Assembly (NCBI GenBank): GCA_016845065.1
Contig: JAERTG010000100.1
Span: 171,360 to 225,950, forward strand
Reading direction: 5' to 3'
Length of the DNA stretch: 54,591 nt
Source of the DNA: Fidelibacterota bacterium
GTDB taxonomy: Bacteria; Fidelibacterota; UBA8477; JABMPR01
A program made the position numbers and the translations under genes. This document shows, in pieces, positions 54,311 through 54,591 of the stretch; the stretch's first letter is position 1, and every line of letters starts with the position of its first letter. The notes beneath the pieces are model-generated. The model was not told where the DNA came from, did not search any database, and saw only the letters and a program-made list of their open reading frames with translations.

Positions 54311-54591
54311 CAATTTTGACATATCAGTTTTAGGCTTTCGTCTTCCTGAGGAGGTCACTGAGTTCATCGAAGTGCTCTCGAAGGATAGAAAGCGATTATG
54401 GTACCGTTTGGCCCGGGTGGTGGAGAAACATCGCTTTTCTGTGAAAAGCGCCAGGGGTAGACACAAGGGACTTAAAAACGGAGGGAATTTATTCCCGAAG
54501 TAAGGCGAGGGAGGAACGGAGTGACGACGCTCAGCCAATCCCGAGGTCTATATTGAAAATTTGTATGTAAGACCAGACCTCTGAAATCAAC
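54311..54591. other. Region downstream of tRNA-Cys without a recognisable gene
   Basis: An open frame on the plus strand runs through the tRNA into this region, but its translation resembles nothing I know and is probably not a gene. The region holds the second short repeat (54356-54374) and a strong hairpin CGCTTTTC/GAAAAGCG (54432-54450, 3-nt loop). Confidence 0.4.

Noticed and set aside
54234..54503. Plus-strand open frame starting just before tRNA-Cys
   Set aside because: It translates the tRNA itself and a following non-coding stretch; the tRNA call is far stronger.

Overview
The window looks like chromosomal DNA of a Gram-negative bacterium of the Fibrobacterota-Chlorobiota-Bacteroidota (FCB) superphylum. 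My best guess is Neomarinimicrobiota (SAR406) or a close relative. The reasons are: TonB-dependent receptors with an N-terminal carboxypeptidase-regulatory-like domain; several secreted proteins ending in a type IX secretion (T9SS)-like C-terminal domain with the NYPNPFNP motif; a PorV-type outer-membrane protein; and no SusD. Housekeeping promoters read as ordinary sigma70 boxes (TTGACA-17-TATAAT), not the Bacteroidota TTTG/TAnnTTTG type. The taxonomic call is inference.

Region 1 (1-31.7 kb) is an envelope and secretome region. A TonB receptor and its large secreted partner (7943 to below 1, running off the left edge) lie divergent to an FG-GAP/VCBS protein (8220-11090). Next come a DUF92/dolichol-kinase-like membrane protein, a DUF187-type glycoside hydrolase and an NHL-type propeller protein. 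A probable seven-gene minus-strand operon (31396 to 17640) then encodes: TonB receptor, secreted partner, lipoprotein, PorV-like protein, second TonB receptor, second partner, IPT/TIG lipoprotein. The three receptor-partner pairs share the same order, and the partners share one architecture.

Region 2 (31.7-43 kb) is core chromosome: tatC, polyprenyl diphosphate synthase, two ECF-type ATPases, pgsA-like, ftsY, rimO and polA in one minus-strand cluster, then an orphan pilin, a MeaB GTPase and a Crp/Fnr regulator.

Region 3 (43-54.6 kb) holds rpsT, an amidinotransferase-fold enzyme, a UVR-motif protein, a ROK regulator divergent from a sugar nucleotidyltransferase and a NagZ-like GH3/beta-lactamase-fold lipoprotein, then dut, groEL with a CIRCE operator, and tRNA-Cys.

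The most interesting signal is a 25-bp dyad with 8-bp arms and a 9-bp spacer. It occurs in three intergenic regions (16019, 31608, 46889), with a 26-bp variant at 8031. These lie upstream of the DUF187 hydrolase, two TonB receptors and the ROK regulator/GH3 cluster. This suggests one regulon, possibly run by the ROK protein, linking TonB-dependent uptake to cell-wall or amino-sugar glycan turnover.
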